NCBI RefSeq assembly: GCF_000350225.1
Contig: NW_005178593.1
Location: forward strand, 309,442-373,441
Direction of reading: 5' to 3'
DNA length: 64,000 nt
From: Chondrus crispus
Lineage: Eukaryota > Rhodophyta > Florideophyceae > Gigartinales > Gigartinaceae
The first letter of the stretch is position 1; the number at the start of each line of letters is the position of its first letter. The notes beneath the pieces were generated by a model. That model saw only the letters and a program-made list of their open reading frames with translations, ran no database searches and had not been told where the DNA came from. The translations under genes were made by a program, and so were the position numbers. Of this stretch, positions 32,242 through 43,739 are shown piece after piece.

Positions 32242-35200
32242 ATGGTCAGCCCTTCACCGCAATCAAGATCGACTCAGAGTGTAGACGGACAACCCCTCAG
32301 CATCGAAATATGGCCTGGCATCTCACGGTCGGAATCGTCACCGTCCACCCCTCTGTTCCCCGGCGCGAGAACCCCATTTTACTCAAGCTACGGAGACAGT
32401 TTGATTGTATCGTCGCCATCTCTTGATCCAGAAACACCCCGCAAAAGAGCAAGGAATGCGGTCACAGAGCATGCAGTTTTTTCTCGCTGGGATCAGAGAG
32501 CTCACACCAGAGCCACGGTTCCGATGAGAGCGATCCACAAGTTTCCGTACAGAGAGAATCATCGGAAACATGCCAAATGAAATATAGAAGCGCTTTTGAT
32601 CGTCAGTGTACTGCTGAATCCGACCATAAATCGATTGAGGAGCTGGCATTTTTCGGCTCTGAAGAGAACCAAGGATCCATTGATGTAGCTCCAAGTACGC
32701 GAGATATGCATTTTGGGAGACAGTCGGAAAAAGAACCGGAGCTGAAGCGCCTACAGGAAGTTCTACAAATTCTTGCAAATTTCGTGTACCTCGAGAGAGT
32801 TGAGCGAAAAACTTCTCGCCACAGCAGTAGTGGGAGCAGAATATTCTCATTGTCAACTTGTGGAATATGCCAAGGAACGTTGTGGTGTCGATGCGTACTT
32901 TCTGCCCACGTGCCCCGAAGGTCACATGGTCGCTAGCGGTCCCCTATACGGCGCAGTGCGCTGCAAGAGCCCTGGATGCAAACGAGGCGTCGTCCCGGAA
33001 AACAAGTTTTGGTACTGCAAGCCATCTGAGCAGTTGCGTGCACTATGTTTAGAGGATAAGTCATTTCAAGAATTAGCAGATGGTTGCAAGAGGGCACATA
33101 CAGCCCTTACGTACGAAAACCCAACTGTATTGTTTGATTACTATGATGGTACGATGTTCCGCCATCGGTTCACAGACGTCATGAGAAACTACGATCCCGA
33201 ACTACACTTATTTGTTTTCCTGAACATGTCGACAGATGGATTTCAAGTATTCACTGGTCCCCAGGGAGAGCACAGCTGCTGACCTATATTATTCACTGCA
33301 CTCAACATTGAATGCGAACATCGCTTTAGAGCTGCCAACTGCATCCTGTCGGGATTCATCCCCGGTTCTCACGATCCTGATTACTTTGAAACGTTCATAA
33401 TTCCTTTTATAGAGGACCTGAAGGAGCTAGAGAAAGGCATTGTGGTGACATGTGCAGATCGGAAAAGAAGGATGCTACGGGGGTTTCTGTTTTGTTTCAC
33501 ATCCGATTGGCCCGCTGGTACCAAACTGAGCGGATATGCTGGCCACATGGCGAAAAAACCTTGCAGGTACTGTCACAAAACGAGCGTGGGAAGGAACCTT
33601 GTTCCCTGTGGAAATGCAGAAATCCGACGTCTGGCGATGAGAGGAGGGCCAGGGTTTGTTGGATGGATGAATTTGGAATGTCCAAATCCGAGAACAAACC
33701 ATCAAACGGAAGCTGTTTGGGATTTACTCGATAGGGAGTTCAAATACGAACCTCTGTATGCAGGAAAATCAAATAGTAAAACCACTAGGGAAACAGGTAT
33801 CAAAAGAAGACCGCAGATCTCTCAGTTGAGAATTAACTTTTGCAACGCGTTCCCCTACGACCCCATGCATCTTTGTTTGCTTGGTTGGGTGCGTCATCTG
33901 CTTGACCTCTGCCTTGGCATACACGATAAAACGCGAAGTTCGAAATCTAAATTTGTCGTCAATGAAGGGGTTGAAATGGAAATCAACCTGTCGTTGGAAG
34001 AAGCCACGAGAGGTTTCCCGACTTCCTGGGGTCGCGCACCACTGCGATTAGATAAACGTTACATGTACAAGGCCGAAACATTTAAGAGTTTTGCTCTTTA
34101 CTATGCCACAATAGTCTTCTCGGGAAGGGGAATTGACCGGAGACTGACGACGCTATGGAAGCACACACGAAATATCTTGGAAATTGTCCATGACCCAACA
34201 CCGCCAACGGCATCCATCCAACATCTTACAATTCTAGTTCAACAAGCTCACGCGCTGTTTACCGATTTGTTCTTCATAGACCAGGATCATGCATTTTGCT
34301 TCACGCCGTCGACCCATGCCATCCTGCATTTACCAGAGATGCTTGAGGCTTCGGGGCCGTTGCTGAACGTCTCCCAATTTCTACCAGAACGGCTAATAGG
34401 TGAGCTGGGCAAGCACGCAAAGTCACGTGCACGCCCAGAAGCAAATCTATTCCATTCATCACGCAAGCTCTTTGCGTTTCGAATGGTCTCGGGTGGACTC
34501 CGTGGTGATTTGGGACAGCACGACAGCGCGAATGACAATGATATTGAACTAGGCTGTAGAACGTCCAAATCTGCAACCTACTTGGAAGCTACAATGGCAC
34601 ACAGAGCTCTCTGTGATGGAGAGGACCATTACAATTTTCCAGAAAGACCTTGCCTTGCACCTGGCAAGCTATTGGGAAAAGGAGAGGAATTGAAGACATC
34701 CGATACTGTTCTTGCGACAAAATTACAAACTGTTTTGAAGGCGTTCTTGCGTTTAACGTCCGGTGAAGATATCAGAATTCTGTGTTTAAGGTCTCATAAT
34801 AGAGCACGACTGGGAGAACATCCGGTTCAGTTTGACATAGAATCGAGCGGAGCATACACCAAGAGGGAACTCAAACAGTCACGCCAGGGATTTATTGCGC
34901 GTCAAAAGTGCTGGATAGCCGCCGAATATGAGTCAGATCATGACCACTCTGATAAAATAAATCAAAGCTTGCCACAGGACGACAAAAGCCGAGATGTATA
35001 TTATGGACGTATCGTTGACTTGCTAATGATTACTGTTGGCTTTTCAAGAAGAGCAGAGAAGGAAATTATTGTAGACATCAAACTGGCTTCAATCGAATGG
35101 CAGAAAGGGCTGCAATATGGGCAGGCGTCTGGGACCTTGTCCACGAGGTTGAAGGGAAAGCGAAAAGGCAGGATAAAAGTAAGACTACAGAGCCTCTTTC

Positions 35201-35321
35201 GTGTGTGAAGGGCGTTATTGGCTTTTTTGATCACTTGGGACGAAGATATTTTCTTGACCCGATCAGGAAAGAGATCTTTGATGCAAAGATCCACAATCTG
35301 AGAGGACTTCGTTGTGAATGA
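32242..35321 (+). pseudogene. Tnp2-like transposase (Transposase_21 type)
   Basis: It starts at ATG 32242 (MVSPSPQSRSTQSVDGQPLS), with frame changes near 32500 and 32790. The main frame runs 32773-35208 with one TGA at 33280-33282, where relatives have Trp (SCxPILF). It has a zinc-binding segment (TCPEGH, CKSPGC), the nuclease core with FDYYDGTMFR and STDGFQVF (Asp 33235), SDWPAGTKLSGYAGH (Asp 33505), a CRYC ribbon, and YDPMHLCLLG (Asp 33859). Coding then moves frame near 35130 and ends VIGFFDHLGRRYFLD at 35321. This order is that of CMC transposases, which cut and join the element ends. The few breaks mean the copy is dead unless the stop is read through. Confidence 0.82.
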
Positions 35322-35519
35322 GGCTCAGCTTCTCCCATGCGCCGTCTTTTAAACGATGTTCCACAGAAACGCTACTTAGAAGTACTTCTGATGGTATTTG
35401 AGGCATAAAGCCGTTTAATCGTTCTTCATCTTTGAGCCAAGGCAGTCAGTTTCTAATTGAGCCGCTGTGCGCTCCGGGCTGTCCTTGTTCATTTCCAATC
35501 TTCGTTTCTGGGTTGTGGG

Positions 35520-35890
35520 TTATCCATGCCATACGCTAGACGATTCGACGCAGAGGTCGACATTCTCAGGCAGAAACCCCCCGTACTTCGCGCCTGTGCC
35601 AATAATTCGGCCATGTTGCCTTTCCCATCTCTTTGTAGGCATAAAGAATTTTTCTTGAGCCTGGATGTGCTCAGTGTGGCGCTGACGGCTTTTAAATTTT
35701 ACTTGAGCCATGTCGTCATGAACGATTTTCATCTTCCTGCTTGCTCCTTTTGTGGTCTCGTCTGCTTGTCAAGAAGGGGTTTCGGCTTCGCTGGCTTCGT
35801 GGGAAGCCTTGACCTGCGTTTTTTCTAGCACAGCCATTTCCAATAACGCTCGAGAACAACTTTCTTCACTCTCCTTCACCTGAGCTTCGT
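35520..35890 (-). CDS. Charged coiled-coil ORF in CMC element
   Basis: The minus frame from about 35890 reads YEYEAQVKESEESCSRALLE, then has one TGA near 35777, and continues with QVKFKSRQRHTEHIQAQEKF to a stop at 35520. It is rich in Glu, Lys and Gln. It lies downstream of and convergent with the transposase. It may be a second accessory ORF of the transposon. No family was recognised. Confidence 0.3.
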
Positions 35891-36394
35891 ACTCATAGAT
35901 CTCTTAAGGGCGTACGGCTCAAGCGTCAACGGCGGGCGCGGATTGAGCGACAGGTCCCGCTGGCACGCCGCCGAGGCGCTACGCTCGACGATGCCTGTGC
36001 GCGAGACGCGCGCGGCCGTGCGCGCCTCGTAGGTGGCGCCGTCGTCGTCGGACGGCGCGGCCGACGCGGCCGCGGCGCCGGACGGAGCCACAGGCATGGG
36101 TGGCTGTGGAGTGATGTGCCGGCCGCGGCAGGAGTTAGAGGGGGCGGTGGGATCAGCGGGGACAGTGAGACCGGTAGCGACGGTGGGATCAGCAGGGGCG
36201 ACGGTCGCAGCGGGGCTGCGCATGGTGGAGACGGGGCGGCGGCCGTGCTTGGAGGCGGCAGTGGACATCGGGAGCGGTGGGGCGGAGCAGGGCGGGGTGG
36301 GGGTAAGGGGGGACGGAAAACAAAGGAGAGGTGGTATGGTTTGCGGTAGGCGTCCGGGTTTGGGAGGGGGAAGGGAGGAGGTGGACATGGTGAA
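35876..36394 (-). CDS. Pro/Ala-rich GC-rich ORF, possibly captured exon
   Basis: It starts at an ATG near 36392 (MSTSSLPPPKPGRLPQ) and is low-complexity until DDDGATYEARTAARVSRTGI and ERSASAACQRDLSLNPRP, which look more like folded coding sequence. Third-position GC is far higher than in the transposase, as in the captured segment at 30252-30797. It could be a captured host exon or a transposon ORF. Confidence 0.3.
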   Translation of the reverse strand, partial: FTMSTSSLPPPKPGRLPQTIPPLLCFPSPLTPTPPCSAPPLPMSTAASKHGRRPVSTMRSPAATVAPADPTVATGLTVPADPTAPSNSCRGRHITPQPPMPVAPSGAAAASAAPSDDDGATYEARTAARVSRTGIVERSASAACQRDLSLNPRPPLTLEPYALKRSMSTKLR

Positions 36395-39300
36395 GGTGGG
36401 GGGATGGGGGGAGCCGGATGAGGGCGGGGCATCTATCTGCAACAGTTGTGTGTGTAAGGTATGTGCAGTATGTGGAGGGAGGGCGGGGATACTTGTCCTG
36501 CAGCTGTTAACAGTTGAAGGGGAAGTTATTCCGGAAAAATGCACATCAGGGGATGAAGTTGAATTTTTTGGAAAGCACTGGTGGGCCACGTCATAGATTT
36601 CGTGCATTTGACCAATCATACTGTGTACAGCTAAAAAACAATGTGGATCACAGCAATTTGGATCACAGCAATGAACACTTTTCGCTTCAGGCTGGAGAAA
36701 CAGAAGGACTCAAAGTGAGCCAGCCGCACCTTTAATTACCGCATCTGGCATCTACTCCCTGCGAGAGAGCTATGCCTGCATTCGCCACCGCGCCAAAAGC
36801 CGCCACTCCTGCCCCTTGAGCTCCTCGCAACCCGCCCTTCCGCAGCTCTCGCGCTCTCCCTCGCACATGTACCTCTCCACCAGGACGCCGCCCAGTAGCG
36901 AAGGGCACACGGGTGACACCTCTGCCCAAATATACACACGTATATTCAAGGCCCTCCAATTGACCCAACCGAAACCCTTCACCCCTTTCTCTCCGTCCTG
37001 CATCCTGCGCCCCCTTCTTCTGATCATATCCCTTCTTCTCCTACCCGTTCGTCTCTTCTGCAGGCGGCAGTACGCTTCATTCAGCTTCACTACTCTACAG
37101 CCTCACCTTATTTCCTATCGAACAGAAATAACCCCGTCCTCCCTTCCGTCGTTGGAAAGTTCGTTTGTTGTTGTCGGCCGCTTGTTTCGCCCTTTCGGTA
37201 TGGCTAACCATAGTCTGTTCCGTCCGAACTTTCGAGCAATCACCCTGACTCGCTGCCATGCACACCCGCCTGTAAGACTACTGACCCGGGTTCAGAATTT
37301 TTGTACAGCCGAACGCCGTCCAGTATTGTTCATGAGTTTTCTGCTTGTAGGTATGCGAACATGTGAATTTTGCGTACTGTTCTACTGCAACATTCTTCGC
37401 CACTCTCTTCTGTGTAACTGAGTTATTGACCAATGCCTTATTTCTGTCCACTGCTCTCCCAATACTTCGACTGACATGGCCATTTTGGAACGTAAAATAT
37501 GTGACTATCGTCGGTACGTCCTGTCCATCCCTCGCTTCGGTGTGGTGCTGTGGCGACAACTGACAATTCAATTGTGCATCGTCGTTCGATTTCAATGTGA
37601 TGAGGGCGTAGTTGGATGGAGACCATCCGGCATGTAATACAAAACGGTTTCTTCGTTGGCTACTCGTTTTTGGCGAGCCACTTCAGATGAAGGGGTGCCA
37701 TATTCTCCTCGATTACTGCGAAGCAGAAGCCCTAGTCCGGCCGCGAGACAGATACAAGAGCTGCAGCTCCATTCGGATCACGCGTGATTGTTTTTTCTGG
37801 AAGGTGTGTGTGTTTCATTCGGGTATCTTATTCCCTCAGACCGATACCCGTGTGCAAGAAACCTGCAGGCAGCACGGAACAGTAGCTCGAACTACTGGGG
37901 CGGAGACCGATCAATTGCGTATCAGAAACTGCGAAAAAGCCATCACATGTTTGTGATGAAGTAAATGGCGCTGCTCTTTACCAAGACAATGTCCAGCGTT
38001 GCCGAGTCTGTTTCAAGAAACTGCATTTGTGGTCATCGAAGTTGAATACATGCAAGCGTGCAGCGTCCTAAATATGCTCGGCTGCGGCTGCAAAGTCATC
38101 GTCCATTTCGCCCCATGTATCTTCGAGGGAGGAAAACTCTTAGTAATTTCGCCGCCGACCGTCAAGTATCCAACTGGACTGATTGTCTCATAATTGGAAA
38201 TAATTTGCTTTGACGTGGCGCGCTGCAAGGAAGACGTCAATTCAGCCTGACAGCCGAAAAGAATCAGCAGAGTGGATAGCTTCGAATGCCACAAGGATAT
38301 TGAATGCCATGTCTGAGAAACTGCAGCGGCGTGACTGAGTGACGCTGGATTTGAGGACGGGGTAGGAGGGGATTAGCACTGCGTGACGACCTTCATGTCG
38401 TACGAGTTGCACGCCGAGAAGAACGGCGCGGCACCGCCGTGTACTACCATTTCGAGGCGCGGGGGTAGGGAAGAAGGTGTCTTGAAATGGTTGCTTATTC
38501 GCACTTAAACAGCACAGGGGGTCATTTTGATATCACTTCCAGCCGAAAGCAAGGTGAAAAGGTCCACATTCGCTTACAAAAATATGGCAAGTAGCCCACT
38601 GGTAAGGCAATCAAGCATTAATAATTCACTCTCTTCCCAGCAAGAGCTAGACATTTTTTGCATTTTCATACCGTACGGTCATTTTTGGTGACAGTACTCG
38701 CACCATGTGAATAACTTCCCGGAATTCTCCTGTTCTTATGGCGCTGGCCGGTGCTTCACGTCACCGGCTTGCTTCTTTACGTCCTTGCTGACCAAGATAT
38801 TTGCTTTTCCAAGCTCTCGCCGTCACGGTTCTTGCGCGAAACAGATCCTAGCGTTACGGGGGCATACATTCTGGTTATCAGAGTGTTCTGCTAACACTTG
38901 AAATTGAGCAAGGAGGACACAAGGTGTCAGGAAACCAAACGTTTGAAGTGAGCAAAATTTCTCTCACTTCGCAACACGGCTAGAAGCCACGGCTTTTTCA
39001 AAAGCCTGCAATGCTGGCGTGAAGTGTCGAATGATATTTGTCAATCGCAAACAAGTTTACGAGTCAATGAAACGGCCATGGTCTCCTTCTTTGTCGTACG
39101 CGTTTGTAGTAGGGCACCAACTGACCCGGCAGTCAGCGATACTGTCCAAGGTTCGTGGGAAACACATTCTGTATAGCTAGTGCGGGGCGGGATCAGAAAA
39201 GAAGCAGGTCTAGCACCAGGTCGCTGCCATCTCAGAGGACCTCGACCTCCAGCAGAAAGCGTGCAGGCACTTTGTGCTCTGCAGCAGTGATGGGGCAACT

Positions 39301-40370
39301 TCCTCTCAAGTCGCTCGAAGCAAACGAACAGCGCTGCATCTTACTGCGCATGGCAGACGCCCGCCGCCCTGCGCGCCGTTGTACCGCGCGCCGCCGTACA
39401 GCGCAAACATGCCCGGTCACCTTGGTACTGTGATCGTCGGGGTGCCAGGGAGGATGGAGGTGCGATGAAGGGCCGTTGCGGGGACGGTAGGGAAACGGTG
39501 CCGGTGGAAAGCGGGTTTCCACCGATGTTTATTGCGGGACGGGCTTCGTGGGAAAGCAGATTGGTTGAAGGACAGGTTCCGGGAAGGGTGGCGCGTGGGC
39601 GGAACGGGATGGAGCGCAGGCTGGAACTGTGACGTGGTCTGCCGACTCTCACCTATGGCGGTGATAACGGAAAAGAGGGCATCGTCCGAGGGATGGCTGA
39701 GGGTGTCGATAACGCCGGTACGCGAACGGGGGCTCGAACGAAGGCGGCAACGCGCGCGTGTACGAGTACTCGGAGAGCAATACGACGACGATGAGGGAAC
39801 GGAGCGCACCGGGGGAGAAGGCGGGCGCGCGGGCGGGCGCAGGAAGTAACTGGGCAATCGGAAGTCACACTGGGCAAGGCAATGGAAGGAGCGGGACGAG
39901 CGCAAGGCCAGCCTGGCTTTGCGCTCTGAACCTCTGAGAGGTTTTGTTACATGGTTCTGCATTGAGCTGCTGTGCGAACTCACGCTGCAGAATCGCGATA
40001 GACTGCGGTTGCTATGGCCTGCGATCCACGGAGTTCTGGCCCGAGACATTGTACCAGCAAGGCACCCGTCTGCTGTTCCAGAGAGGACCGTTATTTGCTT
40101 GTTACGAGTTGGCGTCCGACCTCATCGCGATGAACCAAGAATTGACGTTTTGAAAGGCCTCAATCTCCTGCTGCGATTGCCACCTGACCCGCTGAAGTTT
40201 TATCCATGCCGATCACGCCATCGCTGCGCGTATGTGCAATATGGCGCACACCGAGCACACATGGCCCGCACTGCCTTAGCTTGATCCCGCCGCCACTGTG
40301 CACACGTATCATACTTGGACGCACCCCTCATCCCAGATTGCACGTCCACGGTATACGCACTCAAAAATAG
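36395..40370. other. Right part of CMC element, no supported gene
   Basis: A mixture of AT-rich and GC-rich blocks. Segments at 36775-36950 (MPAFATAPKAATPAPL) and 39200-39900 have exon-like composition without a convincing frame. No domain was recognised on either strand. Confidence 0.4.
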
Positions 40371-40520
40371 TAAATTTCTTCCAGCGATTAAAAATCAATA
40401 AAAATAATATATTAAATAACAGTATAACAATAATTTAAAATTAGTACATTAATATGAACGTCCATATTTATATATTTAATTAAATATATTATTACTTATT
40501 TTGTATTTAGTATTTAATCT
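40371..40520. repeat. AT-rich block near right end of CMC element
   Basis: About 150 bp of nearly pure A/T, unlike its flanks. It may be a local sequence expansion or a matrix-type region. Confidence 0.6.
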
Positions 40521-40629
40521 ATTGTGTCGCAGATGTGTTCCCTTGCAATCCCACTACTGTCCCAGCCATGTCCCAGCCTTATCTCCGCCTTGTCCTAGCT
40601 ATACCCCACAGATATCCCAGGTGTATCCC

Positions 40630-40736
40630 AGACATACCGCAACTCTATCTTTCGGGCCTATCAATTCTATATCTATCCGTCATCCCCAAACCTATATCTT
40701 ACCTATATCCAACCTGTATATCAATTTTCCACAGGG
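40630..40736 (-). repeat. Right terminal and subterminal repeats of CMC element
   Basis: It contains CTATATC and CTGTATATC motif copies, the reverse complement of the left-end GATATAG motifs, and ends TTTTCCACAGGG before agaa. Confidence 0.7.
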
Positions 40737-40740
40737 AGAA

Positions 40741-40946
40741 CGAGGAAGGCGGTATAAGGGTGCCACCGTGATTATGACGGTGTGGAAACCAATGAGAAAA
40801 AGAGGAGGAAACGAAGGGACGAAGGAGCACGCAGGAAAATTCAATTTACGGATCAAAGGCGACATGACGATGTCGCAAATTCAGCGTCACGCAGGCAGGA
40901 TAGAGATGCGACAAGCTATCACGAGGGAATTGTCGCGCCCGCCAGC
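40741..40946 (+). repeat. Chromovirus 3' region resumes; diverged copy of 29705-29800
   Basis: GGTATAAGGGTGCCACCGTG and the following bases align with 29717-29790 (GATAATATGAGGGCACTACT and on). The CMC element therefore inserted inside or beside a roughly 100-bp tandem duplication of the retroelement. Confidence 0.6.
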
Positions 40947-42674
40947 TCAGACGGAAGGGTTGCCAAAGGATTTGCCCTTTGGAAGTGATGACACGAGGCG
41001 AGTCAAAACTTGCAAGTCGTCAATCGAGGCTCCTTGCAGAGCCTCTCCCTCAACACCGTGAGCGCGGAGCAAGGCACAGTATACGCTCGTGACGTCGTGG
41101 GTATTTTTGGAAATTGTTGGAGACGGTCGGGAAGAGATCACTTCCCTTACCGACAATGTTTTGGTGTGGCCTGCCGACGGAATTTCGACAGCTGAGGGTG
41201 CCTTTGACGAGGACGGAGAGGCTAGGGCAGCGCGCGGGGAAGCAGGGACAGCCGATCGAGGAGGAATTGGAGCGGAAGGACGGGAGCATACGTGAAGCTC
41301 CCGGGGGTCAGATGTGACGATGGGGGTAATGTCGGGAACCGGTGTTTGGTTTCCGAATCGGCGGCTCGTTTGAGCTTCCCACGCTGAGCAGAGGGTCGAT
41401 GACCAGGGGTTGAACCAAACGAAGTCGCCCGCCGCTGGTTGGTTTCGACCAGGGGAGAAAGAGGGACGTTGGCGATTGAAAGATCGAGAGGAGCTTTGCG
41501 GAGTGACACAGTCCCAATCCACGCCCTCGATCGTATCAAGGAGGGAGCGTATTTCGCGATTTAAATCAGAGCCACCCAGAGGGACGGAGATGTCCAATAG
41601 ACGCATTTGTACTATCAGGTACGCGGGGAGGTGCCACAGGCGCCAGCAATCGTAGGTCTCCCACAAGAGGGTCGCAGCTACTTTGATGCACCACTCTGTG
41701 AGGAAGACCACCCATAACCCGTGCTGCGGATCCCGCAAATAGCTGCCATACTACGTGAGTATGGGTCCTATTTGAGCCCAAAAGCCTTGACTCACCTCGT
41801 ACTGGCTCCACCATGAGGGGGTGCGCTGGTAACGACTTGCATAATGCTGACGGGAAATCTCGTGCGCCTCTACCATTTGGTAGCCGATGAAGTACCCTGT
41901 ATCAGACCGAATACGCCGTTCAAAGCGCACTGTGTTCTGAAAGAAGAAAATACCCCCGCGTTTTAAATGACGGAAATTCGAAGGGATAATGGGTTCGGTC
42001 CAGAAGATGGCGTCAGATGTGAGAGTATGTCGGTTTCGCCACAGGCGATCCGCCTCGGCGGCAGGGTCATCAAAGGTGATATCAATGAGATTGTCCAAGT
42101 AGAGGCGTTCGCCCTCTGTACGACAACGCCAAGTGTCGCAACCGTATGACGAGGGTATGAGGGTGTCGGAAATGGGGATGGCAAGCCGAGCGAATACGGC
42201 CTCCATAAATCGCAGAGAGAGAGAGTGGGACGGCCCCGTGGGGGAGGATGACGTAGGATGGAAGTCGGAATTGCTATACGGGTTCGCCAGTCAAAGGAGC
42301 GGATAGCAAGCACAGGGAGATTACCGGGGAAGCATGCCCGCGTCGTCGGCGAATTGGTGTTCAATTTTGGAAACGTCGCGAATACCCACAGAGGAGAACC
42401 ACTGGGCCGAGGCAAATAAGGAAGGATGTTCGTGCATGATTTTGTCCTGTAGCTCTTCGAGCGAGGGGTAGTGGCGGGCTACCCAAGAGGGATGATAACC
42501 TGGACGAAAGGTCGGGTCGGAGACGTCCGAATCAGGGGGACGTCGGGGAGGAGGGAGGTCGACGGAAGCGCGAGACTTGTTCGCGACGCCGACACCGGAG
42601 CGTCGACGGGCAGTATTTCCGCCCGCGAGCTCAGGAGGTAGAGGACACGTGGGATTCGTCTTTTCCTTGCTCAT
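40947..42674 (-). pseudogene. Gene B, antisense ORF next to the chromovirus 3' LTR
   Basis: ATG 42674 (MSKEKTNPTCPLPPELAGGN) begins a minus-strand frame that extends to 40947, about 575 codons, with stops only at 42321, near 42288 and at 41751. The parts read as folded protein: YHPSWVARHYPSLEELQDKI; FMEAVFARLAIPISDTLIP; LTSDAIFWTEPIIPSNFRHL; HGLWVVFLTEWCIKVAATLL; and a helical end VTSVYCALLRAHGVEGEAL. It starts only 107 bp from the 3' LTR and lies on the strand opposite to gag-pol. No family was recognised, and I see no clear sequence match to gene A, only the same placement. It may be an accessory protein of the retroelement or a passenger. Confidence 0.55.
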
Positions 42675-42767
42675 GCAGAGACTGTCGGTCAGGAATGGCG
42701 ATGGAAGGGGTCGAGAAGAGAAAAAGGAGTTGGAGATCAAGGAGTGTAGCCAATGTGCAAGGACGCT

Positions 42768-42780
42768 CAGAAGGGGAATA
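42768..42780 (+). other. Polypurine tract before 3' LTR
   Basis: cagaaggggaata directly precedes TGTAG of the LTR, in the place where the plus-strand primer of an LTR element lies. Confidence 0.55.
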
Positions 42781-43739
42781 TGTAGTGCAATACGCACCTG
42801 AAAAGGGGGGTGAAAAGAATGCAAAATATTTGGATATGAGAAGTAGTCCGGGTTGGGGGACACACGTGTGAATAATTGCACAGTTTTAATTATTTTATTT
42901 TATTTAGTTAATTAGTTGGCATTAATTTTGCTCACACTAGATTAGATCTAGGATCTAGCGCTGTGAGCTACTGTACTGGCTCCGACGGGGCGATATATAC
43001 CTTAGCCCTCTGACCACCAAGTCAGTAAATGTAACCCAAGTTGCCAGAGTTTGATATCGCCTTGGTCGAAGTCCGTCTGTTACAAGACTCTCCCTTCTAC
43101 TGTAGCCTACGGTGTCCTTTGCGCTCGGGGGTCTCTTTTTGTCCTTATCAATCTTCCTTTATTTCCCTATCCTAATTTCCCTTAATCTTGAGTTGGTCCC
43201 ACCTTGTAGGATTGCGATCCGCAACGTGACGTCATTAGCCATCGGGTTTCTGTGTCGGTGCACCAGTGGTGCTTTTCTCAGCGTTGGTTCCATCGGAATC
43301 TGGTTGCGACCGATCTGGAGTTGGTACTTTGCCATCTGGCAGTACGACAGTGCAGCTCCGCTACGTTTTCTTCTTTTCCGACGGGCTACGTTGTGAGGTC
43401 CCCGTCGAAGACCTTATCAAGGGTATAAGGTGTACAAGGCGGTCTTCGGGCATAGTATTTACGACCTATTGGATCAGGTTTACCTAGACACCCCTTCGAA
43501 CTCGTCGAGCAGTTGCCTTTACAAGTCTCTACAACCATTTACCGATCCCGGGCTGGGCCCTTCTCTTTGCTCCCCCTATCAGGGATCCGAGCTACTGCGG
43601 GCCGCAAACCCGCTTAAAGAGGACAGGGAGTTCCGAACACTCCGTAGCGCTGTGCCGTTGGCAGTTGTTGTTTTGTTTGTTGTTGTTTATGTAGGACCGT
43701 CGGACCTTGGTCTCCGCCTAACAGGCGCATTGCACTACA
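42781..43739 (+). repeat. 3' LTR of chromovirus copy 2
   Basis: 959 bp, the same ends as the 5' LTR, followed by the duplication gtgcg. It matches 16863-17815 throughout, with scattered substitutions and a small indel in the poly-GTT part. Confidence 0.92.

Larger units (their letters stand above)
29806..40736 (+). mobile_element. CMC/CACTA-superfamily transposon, 10.9 kb
   Basis: The left end CCCTATAGGAAATCGAGATA and the inverted right end (CCCTGTGGAAAATTGATATA) match at most positions over about 34 bp. The 4-bp agaa is duplicated at 29802-29805 and 40737-40740. Both ends carry subterminal repeats of the type GATATAG/GATACAG in inverted orientation, as CACTA elements do. Inside are a Tnp2-like transposase (+), a divergent HTH protein (-), a captured gene fragment between direct repeats, and several GC-rich segments of unknown origin. 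It inserted into the 3' region of chromovirus copy 2. Confidence 0.85.
16863..43739 (+). mobile_element. Chromovirus-type Ty3/gypsy element copy 2, 26.9 kb with nested insertions
   Basis: It is bounded by two matching LTRs that begin TGTAGTGCAAT and end ATTGCACTACA, with the 5-bp duplication gtgcg at 16858-16862 and 43740-43744. Order: LTR, PBS, gag, protease-RT-RNase H, integrase with chromodomain, a long 3' region, antisense gene B, a purine-rich tract (cagaaggggaata) and LTR. Nested in it are a 1.25-kb insertion (18530-19780) and a CMC transposon (29806-40736). Without these it would be about 14.7 kb, long for a Ty3/gypsy element. By eye the LTRs differ at some 30-40 positions, suggesting a moderately recent insertion. 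Confidence 0.9.

Noticed and set aside
39417..40049. 210-residue minus-strand open frame rich in Ser, Pro and Arg
   Set aside because: Low-complexity GC-rich reading with a competing plus-strand frame; no domain or start context favours it.
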